DNA of 64,000 nucleotides from Flavobacteriaceae bacterium (lineage in GTDB: Bacteria; Bacteroidota; Bacteroidia; Flavobacteriales; Flavobacteriaceae): positions 155,864-219,863 of the forward strand of contig JABXHN010000019.1 of the NCBI GenBank assembly GCA_013373635.1, in the 5' to 3' direction. Below are positions 8,184-18,123 of this stretch, one piece after another. How positions within the stretch are numbered: the stretch's first letter is position 1; every line of letters starts with the position of its first letter. The notes beneath the pieces were generated by a model. That model did not search any database. It was not told the origin of the DNA and saw only the letters and a list, made by a program, of their open reading frames with translations. Both the position numbers and the translations under genes were made by a program.

Positions 8184-9521
8184 ATGCTTAATAAAATCAC
8201 CAAAATCAAACTCAGTTTCTGGCAAATCTTAAACATGAATGTTGGATTCTTCGGAATCCAGTACAGTTTTGGATTGCAACAATCAGCTGTCAACCCCATT
8301 TACGATTTCCTAGGAGCAGCTCCTGATGAAATTCCATTGTTAAATTTAGCGGGCCCCGTGACTGGATTATTAGTACAACCCATTATTGGAGTGTTAAGTG
8401 ATAAAACCTGGCACCCACGTTTTGGACGAAGAACTCCGTATTTTTTTATTGGAGCAGTTCTCTGTAGTATCGCCTTATTTGCTTATCCATTTAGCAGTTC
8501 GCTTTGGATGGCTGCTGGTTTATTATGGATCTTAGATGCTGGTAACAATACGGCCATGGAACCTTACAGAGCTTTTATAGCTGATACCTTAGACGATGAT
8601 CAACGTCCATTAGGGTTTCAAATGCAAAGTTTCTTTACAGGTTTTGGTCAAACTCTAGCAAATTTATCACTATTCATTTTCCCAATGATTTTCGTTGGAA
8701 AAACTGGGTCTTTGCCTACTTGGGTATACGCCTCCTTCTTTTTAGGAGCTGTTTGTTCCATTGGTTCCATCCTGTGGAGTATCAAATCCACAAAGGAAAT
8801 TCCACCAACTGATGAAGAATTGGCCAAAATAAGAGCTGAAAAGAAATCAGTCATTACCCCATTTGTTGAAATCGCTTCTGCGATAAAAGATATGCCCAAG
8901 GTGATGTGGAAGCTTGCTCTTGTGTATCTGTTTCAGTGGTATGCTTTATTTTGTTATTGGCAGAATTCTTCCAAGAGTATTGCCTTATCAGTTTGGAATG
9001 CAACCCCAATGGGAGATCCTGAGAACTATGAAAAAGCGGTGAGCTGGACCGGACTTGTGAACGGATGGTACAATATTGTCACTTTTTTAACTGCCTTTCT
9101 ACTTGTAGGTTTTGCTAAGAAATATTCGGCTAGAAATGTCCACGCGCTCTGTTTGCTTTTAGCTGCAGTTGGATTTTTAGCCTTCCCACATATAGAAAAC
9201 AAAAACCTACTCTTCTTTGCGATTACTGGATTTGGTGTAGGATGGGCTTCAATGATGGGAATACCATATCTGATGGTTGTATCTGAAATCCCAAAAGAAC
9301 GCTATGGTGTTTATATGGGAATCATCAATATGATGATTGTACTTCCGATGATTTTCCAGAACCTATCTTTTGGATATGTGATTAAAAACTTCCTGGACAA
9401 TGACCCAAGACAAGCGATCACATTTGCAGGTGTAGCTTTACTCATTGCTGCTGGAATTACCATGACTATAAAAAACAAAAAAGTAGACCCTGATGTCCAA
9501 ATTGCAAGTACTGGACATTAA
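8184..9521 (+). CDS. MFS sugar symporter, SLC45/GPH-like, probably sucrose importer
   Basis: Inner-membrane permease with about 12 hydrophobic segments (445 residues). The start at 8184 gives [20 protein letters not shown] followed by [15 protein letters not shown], the usual beginning of this bacterial sucrose/maltose-symporter group; the open frame extends to 8124 but the added residues are not typical. Key landmarks are [11 protein letters not shown], the cytoplasmic loop FGRRTPYF after helix 2 (the RxGRR motif of SLC45-type carriers) and [19 protein letters not shown]. It heads a run of four genes with fructokinase, GH13_18 phosphorylase and amylosucrase, so sucrose or a sucrose-like alpha-glucoside is the best substrate guess (inference from context). 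There is no outer-membrane receptor in the run, so entry across the outer membrane must be through another porin or receptor. Confidence 0.85.
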   Translation: MLNKITKIKLSFWQILNMNVGFFGIQYSFGLQQSAVNPIYDFLGAAPDEIPLLNLAGPVTGLLVQPIIGVLSDKTWHPRFGRRTPYFFIGAVLCSIALFAYPFSSSLWMAAGLLWILDAGNNTAMEPYRAFIADTLDDDQRPLGFQMQSFFTGFGQTLANLSLFIFPMIFVGKTGSLPTWVYASFFLGAVCSIGSILWSIKSTKEIPPTDEELAKIRAEKKSVITPFVEIASAIKDMPKVMWKLALVYLFQWYALFCYWQNSSKSIALSVWNATPMGDPENYEKAVSWTGLVNGWYNIVTFLTAFLLVGFAKKYSARNVHALCLLLAAVGFLAFPHIENKNLLFFAITGFGVGWASMMGIPYLMVVSEIPKERYGVYMGIINMMIVLPMIFQNLSFGYVIKNFLDNDPRQAITFAGVALLIAAGITMTIKNKKVDPDVQIASTGH

Positions 9522-9533
9522 TGATAAAATTAA

Positions 9534-10466
9534 ATGAATAGAACGATTGATATTATATGTATCGGTGAAGTGTTGATTGACTTCATCGGACACCAATCTG
9601 GAGTACAAATTAATGAAACTAAAGATTACCACCGTTACTTAGGGGGGTCTCCAACCAATGTAGCGATGAATTGCTCTCGATTAGATCTCAAATCTAAACT
9701 TATTGCCTGTGTTGGCAATGATGGGTTTGGAGATTATATCAATATGCGTTTTGATGAAGTGGGAGTTGATTACAGTCAAATCAAACGATTAGACGACTAC
9801 TCTACTTCTGTCATTTTTGTGTCTAGAACTGATGGAACTCCGGATTTTATCCCCTATAGAGAGGCCGACTGTCAAATAAGTGAAGATCAACTCTTAAAAG
9901 AAGATTTACAAAACGCTAAGATTTACCACACCACCTGTTTTGCTCTAAGTAAAGAACCTGCTAGAACTACCATTCTAAACAAGGCTAAGGAAGCTTTTGA
10001 GCTAGGTTGTAAGCTCAGTATCGACCTCAACTATGCCGATAAGATCTGGAATAATAAAAAAGAGGAAGCTTTTGAAGTCATTAAAACCTATTGCTCATAC
10101 AATCCACTAATTAAAGTTAGTGAAGACGATGTACTTAGACTCTTTGGAAAACAGTTAACTCCTACAGAAATCTTTGAGTATTTTCACAATGCAGGTGCTG
10201 ATATCGTATGTTTAACTCTTGGTTCTAAAGGAGTAAAGCTCTCTCAAAAAGACAAAGAACTCATAGAACTTCCAGCGATTAAACTGGAAAAAGTAGTGGA
10301 CGCTACAGGGGCTGGTGATGCTTTTTGGTCTGGATTCTTATACGCCTATATCAAAGAAAAACCAATAGAAGAATGCTTAAAGATCGCATTAAAATTAGCT
10401 GCTTTAAAGCTTCAAAATATCGGCAGATTACCCAACAATATCAATGTCATAACCCAATTGCTCTAA
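9534..10466 (+). CDS. PfkB-family carbohydrate kinase, probable fructokinase
   Basis: Cytoplasmic ribokinase-fold sugar kinase (310 residues). Substrate-binding motif GGSPTNVAMN near residues 37-46 and the ATP-site/catalytic signature GAGDAFWSGF with the base Asp262. It begins 12 bases after the symporter and ends one base before the phosphorylase, so it is co-transcribed. Fructose is released both by sucrose phosphorylase and by amylosucrase, so a fructokinase making fructose 6-phosphate is the expected role here. Family members also act on 2-keto-3-deoxygluconate or ribose; the pathway context, not a residue, decides. Confidence 0.85.
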   Translation: MNRTIDIICIGEVLIDFIGHQSGVQINETKDYHRYLGGSPTNVAMNCSRLDLKSKLIACVGNDGFGDYINMRFDEVGVDYSQIKRLDDYSTSVIFVSRTDGTPDFIPYREADCQISEDQLLKEDLQNAKIYHTTCFALSKEPARTTILNKAKEAFELGCKLSIDLNYADKIWNNKKEEAFEVIKTYCSYNPLIKVSEDDVLRLFGKQLTPTEIFEYFHNAGADIVCLTLGSKGVKLSQKDKELIELPAIKLEKVVDATGAGDAFWSGFLYAYIKEKPIEECLKIALKLAALKLQNIGRLPNNINVITQLL

Positions 10467-10467
10467 G

Positions 10468-12015
10468 ATGAATAAAACAAATGGACAAAAGATGAGCGGG
10501 GTGATGTTAAATGCCTACCCCGATAGTATGGGTGGGAATTTATCTGAGCTGATAAAGATTTTAAAACAATCGGAGTTTGAGGATTGTTTTTCTCTCTTTT
10601 ACGTATTACCAACATTCTTTAATTCAGATTTAGACAGAGGGTTCTCGATCATCGACTACAACCTGAATAATTCATTAGTAAGTGATCAAGATCTCAAGGA
10701 TCTTAAAGACTTACACATTGAATTAAAATTTGATATTGTACTCAACCACCTTTCAGTAGCCTCACCACAGTTTAAAGATTTACTTCAAAATGGAAAGAAC
10801 TCTAAATTCAAAGATTTCTTTATCAATTGGAATGAGTTTTGGGAGGGTCATGGAGAATTAAATAAGGATGGAATTATAATCCCTGAAGAAAAGTATTTGT
10901 CCAAACTCTTTATGAGAAAATCAGGGCTTCCTATTCTTGAAGTAGAATTTCCAGATGGCAGTAAACAACCCTATTGGAACACCTTTTATCAAAAAATAAG
11001 TGTTGATGAGAATGGCAATAAGAGCTATTTGGGACAAATGGATGTCAACGCTAAATCGGAGCTGGTTTGGGATTTTTACGATCAAACACTGAAAAAACTC
11101 AGTGAATACGGTTGTAAAATTCTTCGACTCGACGCTTTTGCTTATTTGCACAAAGAGGTTGGACTATCAAACTTTTTTAACGAACCTGGAACCTGGGATC
11201 ACCTTCAGAGAATTAGATCTTTAGCAGATCAATACCATCTGAGCTTACTCCCTGAAATTCATGCAGAGTACGGACAAGGCTTACACAAACAAGTTGCTGA
11301 TAAGGATTATACCATTTACGATTTCTTTTTACCTGGTCTTTGTATTCACACTATAGAAACAGCCTCTTCTTCGGCACTTAAAAAATGGATTTTAGAAATT
11401 CAAGCAGAGGGCTATCGAACCGTTAACATGCTGGGGTGTCACGATGGTATTCCCGTTTTAGATTTAAAAGGTTTGCTCAGTGATGAGCAGATTCAAAAGG
11501 TGATGGACACCATCTTAGATCGCGGTGGTATGGTTAAAAACCTCTATGATGCCGATGGAAATAAAATCTCCTACTATCAGATTAATGCCACTTATTATTC
11601 AGCCCTTGGTGAGAATGATCAAAAGATGTTGCTAGCAAGAGCCATTCAACTCTTTACTCCTGGGATTCCTCAAATATGGTATCTAGATCTCTTTGGTGGA
11701 ACAAATGATTATAAAGCTGTTGAAGAAGGTGGAAGTGGAGCTCATAAAGAGATCAACAGAACGAATCTCACGTCAGAAGAGATGAAGGATCGTTTAAAAA
11801 GCGAACTCGTTGTAAAACAACTACAACTGATTCAACTTCGCAATACTTCATCAGCATTTTTAGGAACGATGACCCTTGTAGACACAGAAGATCAATTTCT
11901 ACACATAAAGTGGGAAAATGAGAATGATCTTATTGAACTCATCGCTGATTTAAACACCTACAATTTTGAAATTAGGTTCCTTCATAATGGGGATCTAAAA
12001 TCTTATCATTACTAA
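10468..12015 (+). CDS. GH13 subfamily 18 glycoside phosphorylase, probable sucrose phosphorylase
   Basis: Cytoplasmic retaining phosphorylase that splits sucrose with phosphate into alpha-glucose 1-phosphate and fructose. TIM-barrel landmarks: IVLNHLS (about 90-96), nucleophile Asp222 in ILRLDAFAYL, acid/base Glu263 in LLPEIHAEYG, transition-state stabiliser Asp326 in GCHDGIPVLDLKGLL. The sequence VxxxxDDxx-type C-terminal region carries the GAHKEINRTNLT segment equivalent to the GRDINRHY loop of known sucrose phosphorylases. Length 515 is normal for the family (about 490-560). Subfamily 18 also includes sucrose 6-phosphate, glucosylglycerol and glucosylglycerate phosphorylases; the acceptor loop differs enough from the bifidobacterial enzyme that these remain possible. 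The neighbouring fructokinase and amylosucrase favour sucrose. Confidence 0.85.
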   Translation: MNKTNGQKMSGVMLNAYPDSMGGNLSELIKILKQSEFEDCFSLFYVLPTFFNSDLDRGFSIIDYNLNNSLVSDQDLKDLKDLHIELKFDIVLNHLSVASPQFKDLLQNGKNSKFKDFFINWNEFWEGHGELNKDGIIIPEEKYLSKLFMRKSGLPILEVEFPDGSKQPYWNTFYQKISVDENGNKSYLGQMDVNAKSELVWDFYDQTLKKLSEYGCKILRLDAFAYLHKEVGLSNFFNEPGTWDHLQRIRSLADQYHLSLLPEIHAEYGQGLHKQVADKDYTIYDFFLPGLCIHTIETASSSALKKWILEIQAEGYRTVNMLGCHDGIPVLDLKGLLSDEQIQKVMDTILDRGGMVKNLYDADGNKISYYQINATYYSALGENDQKMLLARAIQLFTPGIPQIWYLDLFGGTNDYKAVEEGGSGAHKEINRTNLTSEEMKDRLKSELVVKQLQLIQLRNTSSAFLGTMTLVDTEDQFLHIKWENENDLIELIADLNTYNFEIRFLHNGDLKSYHY

Positions 12016-12026
12016 GGTTTATTTTG

Positions 12027-12034
12027 TATCTTTT
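12027..12034 (+). promoter_or_regulatory. Possible internal -7 element before amylosucrase
   Basis: TATCTTTT lies 22 bases upstream of the ATG in the 41-base gap after the phosphorylase. It fits TAnnTTT but lacks the final G and I see no clear -33 element, so a separate start of transcription for the last gene is only a possibility. Confidence 0.3.
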
Positions 12035-12056
12035 ATAGAAGTTTAGTTACAAGATT

Positions 12057-14003
12057 ATGTTAAGACATCGCTTATTATCCGAACTGGATCTTCGGTTAAA
12101 AAATCTCAAGGGTTCAGAAGATTTTAAAAATGGGTTAAAAGAACGCTTTATTGCTAATAGTTCTGATATTGAAGATCTCTACAATGATCTTTACGGTCAT
12201 CTTCCCAACAGTAAAAAGCTCTTCTCTCAACTGTTAGATCAGCTTTTTAGTGCTTATTCTGAGCGTTCTGTGGAGCTAAAAACAAGAGATAAAGATAAAT
12301 TAAAAGAAGATTATTGGTTTTGTTCAGAGCAGCTAACAGGAATGAGTCTATACGTAGATCGTTTTGCTGGAAAACTTCCCGATGTTGAAAAAAAATTAGA
12401 CTATATCGAAGAACTCGGTGTTAATTTTTTACATCTAATGCCGCTTTTTGAAAGTCCAAAAGATGCTAGTGATGGTGGTTATGCAGTATCTGACTTTAAA
12501 AAAGTAGATGAGCGATTTGGGAACTTGAAAGACTTACAACATTTAGGAACTCAAATGAGGTCTAAGGGGATGTATTTAATGCTTGATATCATTCTCAACC
12601 ACACCTCTGATAGACATGAATGGGCTCAAAAAGCCAAAGCTGGGGAAAAAAAATATCAAGACTTCTACTATTGTTATCCCGATCGTTCTATACCTGATTT
12701 AATGGAGTATCATATGCCAGAGGTATTTCCAGAGAGTGCTCCTGGTAACTTCACCTTTATTCATGAAATGAACCAATGGGTAATGAGTGTATTTCACTCC
12801 TATCAGTGGGATTTAAACTTTAAGAATCCAGAAGTTCTAGTAGCGATGATGGATAACATCTATTTCTATGCAAATTTAGGAGTCGATATCCTTCGAATTG
12901 ATGCTCCAGCATTTATTTGGAAAGAACAAGGGACCTCCTGTCAAGGACTTCCGAATGCTCATAAATTGCTTCAACTCATCAAACTTCTTGTCGAAGTTCC
13001 TGCCCCTGGCATGGCTATTTTAGGTGAAGCTATTGTAGGGCCACATCAAATATTAGAATACTTTGGCAAAGGAAGATTTACAGCACACCAGTGTGATTTT
13101 GCATACAATGCCACTCAAATGGCTACTCAGTGGGATGCCTTAGCTACAGGAGATACTAGAGTAATGCGTGAAGCCATGAAAGTAGTCGATTTAAAACCCT
13201 TAGGCACAAGTTGGATTAATTACAGTAGATGTCATGATGATATTGGTTTGGGTTACGATGATTATATGATCGCCAATGCAGGGAAAGATCCAAACTTACA
13301 TCGCAAGTACTTAAAAGATTATTATTCAGGTTCCTTTAGTGGCTCTCCATCAAAGGGAGCCCTTTTTGGAGCCAATCCTAAAAATAACGATGCCAGAATA
13401 TCTGGAAGCTTAGCCTCATTATGTGGCCTTGAATCTGCACTTGAATCCAATGATGAAAAGGGGATTAAAACCTCTATTGATAAACTGACCTTAATGCAGG
13501 CTCAGAGTTTCTTTTCAGGTGGAATTCCTCTGATATTCTATGGAGATGAATTGGGAACTACTAATGATTATTCCTATTTAGAAGATCCTTCTAAATCCTA
13601 TGACAATAGATGGATGCATCGTCCCATCATCGACTGGGATCAAGCATCCAAAAGATCTAACATCAATTCTATTGAAGGTGTTGTATTTGAAAGACACCAA
13701 CGACTTATTCGTATTCGAAAAGAAAACAAAGCCTTTGCAGATCACAAAAATACCCATTGGTTAACTCTTAATTCTCCAGCTATTTGTTCCTTTATTAGAA
13801 CATCAGAGGATCAAAGTGTATTCTGCTTCTTAAATTACAGTAATGAAACCCAACAAATACCAGAGTCGGTGTTTAACAACTTAGGAAAGGGTCCACATCA
13901 ATTAAAAGAGTTGTGGTCAAATCAACTGATGGAATTCAAATCACCTTTGAACTATTTTGATATCAAGCCCTATCAATTTTATATTCTGAGCAACAAAATC
14001 TAA
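12057..14003 (+). CDS. Amylosucrase (GH13 subfamily 4)
   Basis: Glucosyltransferase that uses sucrose to extend an alpha-1,4-glucan, releasing fructose. The 648-residue length and architecture match characterised amylosucrases: helical N-domain (about 1-90), barrel starting at GMSLYVDRFAGKL, B-domain with DGGYAVSDFKKVD, and ILNHTSDRHEWAQ. Catalytic residues are in family positions: nucleophile Asp282 in ILRIDAPAFIWK, acid/base Glu324 in ILGEAIVGP, stabiliser Asp394 in NYSRCHDDIGLGYDD. There is no signal peptide, so it would act in the cytoplasm on imported sucrose and make glycogen-like polymer. It shares substrate with the phosphorylase just upstream: one enzyme leads to catabolism, the other to storage. 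Some GH13_4 members are sucrose hydrolases or isomerising enzymes, so product should be tested. Its stop codon overlaps the convergent gene by four bases. Confidence 0.88.
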   Translation: MLRHRLLSELDLRLKNLKGSEDFKNGLKERFIANSSDIEDLYNDLYGHLPNSKKLFSQLLDQLFSAYSERSVELKTRDKDKLKEDYWFCSEQLTGMSLYVDRFAGKLPDVEKKLDYIEELGVNFLHLMPLFESPKDASDGGYAVSDFKKVDERFGNLKDLQHLGTQMRSKGMYLMLDIILNHTSDRHEWAQKAKAGEKKYQDFYYCYPDRSIPDLMEYHMPEVFPESAPGNFTFIHEMNQWVMSVFHSYQWDLNFKNPEVLVAMMDNIYFYANLGVDILRIDAPAFIWKEQGTSCQGLPNAHKLLQLIKLLVEVPAPGMAILGEAIVGPHQILEYFGKGRFTAHQCDFAYNATQMATQWDALATGDTRVMREAMKVVDLKPLGTSWINYSRCHDDIGLGYDDYMIANAGKDPNLHRKYLKDYYSGSFSGSPSKGALFGANPKNNDARISGSLASLCGLESALESNDEKGIKTSIDKLTLMQAQSFFSGGIPLIFYGDELGTTNDYSYLEDPSKSYDNRWMHRPIIDWDQASKRSNINSIEGVVFERHQRLIRIRKENKAFADHKNTHWLTLNSPAICSFIRTSEDQSVFCFLNYSNETQQIPESVFNNLGKGPHQLKELWSNQLMEFKSPLNYFDIKPYQFYILSNKI

Positions 14004-15355
14004 TCAGGGTGCGTACCTGGGCTGTAATCCTGTGGAGCAATGAGTGACTGTAATATAGTACCTGCCCCACCCCTTTTGTTGTAGATCATCCATTGATCGG
14101 GATTAAATACTACTGAGGCAGTAGTAATCGTATTTTTTCTAAGGGCCTTTCCATCTTCAAAATCGTGAGCGGTTCCCGTTCCGTCCTCTCCTAAAATTCC
14201 AAAACGATCAATAATGACTCCGAAGGGGTCGATTAAAAGGGCTTGATCATCTCCATTTGATCCTGCAACTGAAGCAGTAGAGGTGTATAAATCTGCCTCA
14301 AATCCATAAACCGATTTAAAAGTTTCTTCATTGGATGCAATCACTAGGGTTTTTTGTGGTTCTATGATTAGATCGTCCAATGTAATGCTAAAGCCTGGCT
14401 CTGTATTGGCATTGGTATAGCGAACCAAACTCCAACCATTGAGAGAAATGGACTCAGAAGAGCTGTTGTAGAGCTCTATAAATCGAGCTTTGGTGTTATT
14501 TGAGGGATCAGCCCATTCACTGATAAGCACCTGATTAGAGCTCACATACAAAGGAGGTAGTTCACAGGGTTCTAATCTAAAATCTAAATCGTTTAAATGA
14601 GCTATTTCCAAATAATCGCCAGCAGTGCTTTGTTTAAGAACCCCCTGAAGTGAACCCATTTTTAAGGGAACTGGTTGCGATGCAAAAGTTGCGTAATTGG
14701 AAGTTTCTAAGCCAATACTATCTCCATTACAATCCAGAAGCATTCGAATAGTTTCATCCTTCTGAATTGAAAAGCTCAGGAGTGAATCAGCCTCTTTAAA
14801 TCTCAGTGAATCTAGTTGAACATAACTGTAGAGGGGTTGATTTTTTAGATCTTTAATAGTCATTTTTTTAGGAATCAATGAATTAGAAAAGCAAACCCGA
14901 ACTAGATGTTCCTTTAAGCTATTAGTCGGTATTCTTCCAATAATAATATTCCCAAATGAAGGCAGTGCTTCACCTACTAAAAAAGAACTTGATTTAAACT
15001 GTATGTAGAATCCTTGGAGGTTCATTCGAATCTTAGTCCCTCTAGGATATAAGGTTTCGATATGGTTTGCATCGGTTAGAATTCTCATTCCCATCGATGG
15101 GTTTTGGTGAGAATTCTGCAGAATGACTTCTCCATAAAACTGCCCTTCTTCACTTGAAGAGATCACATATCCTTCAACATATACTTCCTTTTTAATTTGA
15201 ACAGGATCTTTTTGATTGTACTCATCTAAAACGATGGTCCAATCCGATGATGCCGATGAAGTACAATCGAGATTAAACTCTTCATATTCATTTGTAATAC
15301 AACTGACTGATAGCTCCATTAAGAACAAACAACATATAAGTCTATAGGTTTTCAT
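14000..15355 (-). CDS. Lipoprotein with DUF5689-like N-domain and lamin-tail domain
   Basis: Predicted surface or periplasmic lipoprotein (451 residues): MKTYRLICCLFLMELSVSC gives a lipid-anchored Cys19 with a relaxed Bacteroidetes lipobox. Residues about 30-270 resemble the DUF5689 domain (DPVQIKKEVYVEGYVISSSE, then GMRILTDANHIETLYPRGTK), an OB-like beta domain often fused to nuclease-associated modules. Residues about 280-430 are a lamin-tail domain (ISEWADPSNNTKARFIELYN, then NGWSLVRYT, then FGILGEDGTGTAHDFEDGKA). Lamin-tail domains in bacteria often accompany secreted nucleases. It overlaps the upstream receptor gene by four bases (ATGA), so the two are translationally coupled; the pairing resembles SusC/SusD-type receptor plus lipoprotein. 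Domain calls are from memory of the families and should be checked by profile search. Confidence 0.75.
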   Translation of the reverse strand: MKTYRLICCLFLMELSVSCITNEYEEFNLDCTSSASSDWTIVLDEYNQKDPVQIKKEVYVEGYVISSSEEGQFYGEVILQNSHQNPSMGMRILTDANHIETLYPRGTKIRMNLQGFYIQFKSSSFLVGEALPSFGNIIIGRIPTNSLKEHLVRVCFSNSLIPKKMTIKDLKNQPLYSYVQLDSLRFKEADSLLSFSIQKDETIRMLLDCNGDSIGLETSNYATFASQPVPLKMGSLQGVLKQSTAGDYLEIAHLNDLDFRLEPCELPPLYVSSNQVLISEWADPSNNTKARFIELYNSSSESISLNGWSLVRYTNANTEPGFSITLDDLIIEPQKTLVIASNEETFKSVYGFEADLYTSTASVAGSNGDDQALLIDPFGVIIDRFGILGEDGTGTAHDFEDGKALRKNTITTASVVFNPDQWMIYNKRGGAGTILQSLIAPQDYSPGTHPD

Positions 15356-18078
15356 GGCAGTGATATCGTAAGGTTTAGAAAAAAACGTCTAGAGGAACTC
15401 CACCAATATTTTGTTGGAAATAAGGGAGTACTCGTTTGTTGATCTTTTAAATAATCCTGATAATTGCCAAAGCGAGAAGATTCATAACCTCCAGACTTAA
15501 AATCACTCCCTAAAAGATTGTCAACACTTAAAAATACCGATGAGTAAATTCCTTTTTTTAAATAGGACTTTCCAAATAAAAAATTAGTGATGTAATAACC
15601 TTCTATGAGTTCTTGCTTTTTAATTTGTTGGAGTTCTTCAGCAAACAATTCTGCTGGGGATTGATCTTCCTTGCTGAGCAAAAAACTATCGGTAAAACGA
15701 ATTGGAGCTACTCCAATATAGTTGTTACCAATTCGATTAAAACTTAGTGAACTAAACCAATAGTTGGGATCTCTATAACTAATAGACAAAGAGTAGGCTC
15801 TCGAGGGACCATTCCCCAACCGATAACCCTTTAATTTGGATGCACCTAAATCGAGTCGGTTATCTTTTACTGTTACGCCTTCAATTCCAATATCATTAAT
15901 GAGTTCTAATTCTAGATGAGGATTGTTGGTGTATTTGTAATTTCCAAGGGAGAAAGCGCCTTCAAGTTCTACTACTGGAGAAACTTTTAAGTTAAAACTT
16001 CCTTCAATTCCTCGATGAAGACTAGATATATCAGTTGAAATTTCTTGAACAAATACAGATCCAAAGGAGGTGTGAACATAATAAGGTCTGTGGCTGCTCA
16101 GTTGATCGTACCGATAATCGTATACTCCAAACCTACCCGATAAATTTCTCCATCGCATCACATAACTCAACTCTTTTAAATCAGCAACTTCTATATGAGA
16201 TGAAGCTTCTAAACTTCTGTTGTTTTCATTTGGATTTACAAAATACTGATTTAAACTCACTGGTTTTTGATAGCGACTCCAGTAAGCTTCTATATAATTT
16301 CTGGCATCAAAACCATAGCGGCTCATAAATGATTTCTGTAGTCCCCTAAAATTTTGGGTGTGCATTATAGGGGTCGTTTCAAATCGTTGATTCACCATCT
16401 CACGCTGCCGTTGATAGGTCAAATATTCTTTTTCAAATGCCATAGAAATCATCCATCTATTGGATTCATAGTTCAAATAAGGAAAAATCCTAAGCTGTTT
16501 TGCCTTAGTGTAATACGCGTATTGAATGGCTTCACCCTTCTTTTTGTGCAAAGGCCCAGTAAGGTCGTTGATTCCTCTATCAAAAGGATTCATGTCTTTA
16601 ATATAGTACCCTCCTAACAAATCTTCTGCTCTAGCAAAACTCCTGTAATTTTCATTATTTGTAGCGGTAGAAATACTAAAATCTAAATCCTTAAAAACTT
16701 TCGTCTGATAGCTTAGAGCTGTTGCCCATCTATTTTGAAATTCTATATCAGCAACAAGAGCGTAATGCACAAATTCTGGATGCAACTTATTAGCGGTGTA
16801 TAACTCATTCCAATTGATTTGTGAATGATTCAACAACGCTTTTTTGGCAGAATTAGCAGCGTAAAAATTAGCTCCTAAAAAACTATTGATGTAATAAGAT
16901 GGGAGTTTTTTGTAATAAATCGGATCAGGGCTTTCACCAGTGTCATAGTGCAAGCGTGTTCTTTTAGTAGCTCCATTTTGAGCCATGATTGTCGCTTTTA
17001 AATTGCTGCGAACTGTGTTTAATAGGTGGGTCAACAGCAGCGTCTTAAAATGAAAGGAGCTGGTCTTTGCTGATCGAACATCAGTTCCCATATAGCCCCA
17101 ATTTGGATTGTAATCCCTTCCCAACAAATCTACTACTTCTTTTGAAAGAGCCGATGATTTAGCATTCTCTCGAAAGGTTCTAAAATAATGAAGACTGCTA
17201 ATTTGATTTTTATTCCACTGCTTCGCTATATGAGCTGTATAGGAATAGGCTTCGTAGGGAGTTCCCATCTTATACCCTCTAGAACCTAATCGAAAGGATC
17301 CTCCTAGACCATATCTAAATGATTCTGTTGGCTCATCGATCATACTGAGCATCAATCTCCCCTGATAAGATTTATCGCTGATAGAACTACTGACTCGTTT
17401 TGCTTTACGCATTAAAAAAGGATTGAGATCAATGGAGGTGATTCCCTGTCCTTTAGTTGTAGCATTAAAATTAAAGTCTAGGGGTTGTGTTTGCTCTTGA
17501 TTTCTAAAAAAATCATTGAGCCCTCCCCATTGACCCCATTGAGATCCTCCAGTCTGAAGACTATTAAATTCCAATCCATTGATGAGCACTTTCCTCAAAC
17601 TAGATTTAAGTCCTCTTCTATTAAAGAATGAACTTCCCCAATCAAAAGCAGCCTTACGATCAAATACATCTCGACCAATACTTAAATACGAACTTTGGGA
17701 GTCATCAACTCCATCAAAAAACGACTCTGAGCTCTCATTAAATACAGAGGCAAGATCATATTCAATTGGATTACTTCTCATAAAGATCGTATCCAACACT
17801 AGGGGAAGTTCACTCAAAACTAGATCTTTCGTATGATGCTCATAGCTTTCTTTGTGAAAATGAAGTTGATAGTTGCCGTTTATCGGCAAACGCAGAGTAG
17901 CGAAACCTTTATGGTTAGTTTTGACTAATAGTTTTAAAGAATCCTCAGCTACCACTACTTCTGATAGTGGATTATTGTTGAGTTCATCTAGAACCACAAA
18001 TTCTAATCGTACTTTTTTAGTCTCTTGAGCCGTTAAACTCAAACAACACAACCCTATAACAGCAACTACCTTCTTCAT
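15352..18078 (-). CDS. TonB-dependent-receptor-like outer-membrane protein with CarboxypepD_reg-like domain
   Basis: A 908-residue outer-membrane protein. Signal peptide about 1-17 (MKKVVAVIGLCCLSLTAQ); residues 22-105 form a carboxypeptidase-regulatory-like beta sandwich (VVLDELNNNPLSEVVVAEDS); residues about 115-240 are a divergent plug; the rest is barrel, ending in RRFFLNLTISLP. The plug is unlike standard TonB receptors: the usual VEVLKG/GxxAxYG signatures are poorly kept, replaced by a segment with FFNRRGLKSSLRKVLINGLE and TGGSQWGQWGGLNDFFRN. Flavobacteria have a recurring family of this kind. It is coupled to the lamin-tail lipoprotein by a four-base overlap and divergent by only 45 bases from a secreted EEP nuclease. 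I infer uptake of nucleic-acid breakdown products or phosphate compounds, which is unproven. Confidence 0.75.
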   Translation of the reverse strand: MKKVVAVIGLCCLSLTAQETKKVRLEFVVLDELNNNPLSEVVVAEDSLKLLVKTNHKGFATLRLPINGNYQLHFHKESYEHHTKDLVLSELPLVLDTIFMRSNPIEYDLASVFNESSESFFDGVDDSQSSYLSIGRDVFDRKAAFDWGSSFFNRRGLKSSLRKVLINGLEFNSLQTGGSQWGQWGGLNDFFRNQEQTQPLDFNFNATTKGQGITSIDLNPFLMRKAKRVSSSISDKSYQGRLMLSMIDEPTESFRYGLGGSFRLGSRGYKMGTPYEAYSYTAHIAKQWNKNQISSLHYFRTFRENAKSSALSKEVVDLLGRDYNPNWGYMGTDVRSAKTSSFHFKTLLLTHLLNTVRSNLKATIMAQNGATKRTRLHYDTGESPDPIYYKKLPSYYINSFLGANFYAANSAKKALLNHSQINWNELYTANKLHPEFVHYALVADIEFQNRWATALSYQTKVFKDLDFSISTATNNENYRSFARAEDLLGGYYIKDMNPFDRGINDLTGPLHKKKGEAIQYAYYTKAKQLRIFPYLNYESNRWMISMAFEKEYLTYQRQREMVNQRFETTPIMHTQNFRGLQKSFMSRYGFDARNYIEAYWSRYQKPVSLNQYFVNPNENNRSLEASSHIEVADLKELSYVMRWRNLSGRFGVYDYRYDQLSSHRPYYVHTSFGSVFVQEISTDISSLHRGIEGSFNLKVSPVVELEGAFSLGNYKYTNNPHLELELINDIGIEGVTVKDNRLDLGASKLKGYRLGNGPSRAYSLSISYRDPNYWFSSLSFNRIGNNYIGVAPIRFTDSFLLSKEDQSPAELFAEELQQIKKQELIEGYYITNFLFGKSYLKKGIYSSVFLSVDNLLGSDFKSGGYESSRFGNYQDYLKDQQTSTPLFPTKYWWSSSRRFFLNLTISLP

Positions 18079-18123
18079 CTCTCTAATTCATAGGATAAAA
18101 GTAAAATCATAATGTAAAAAACA

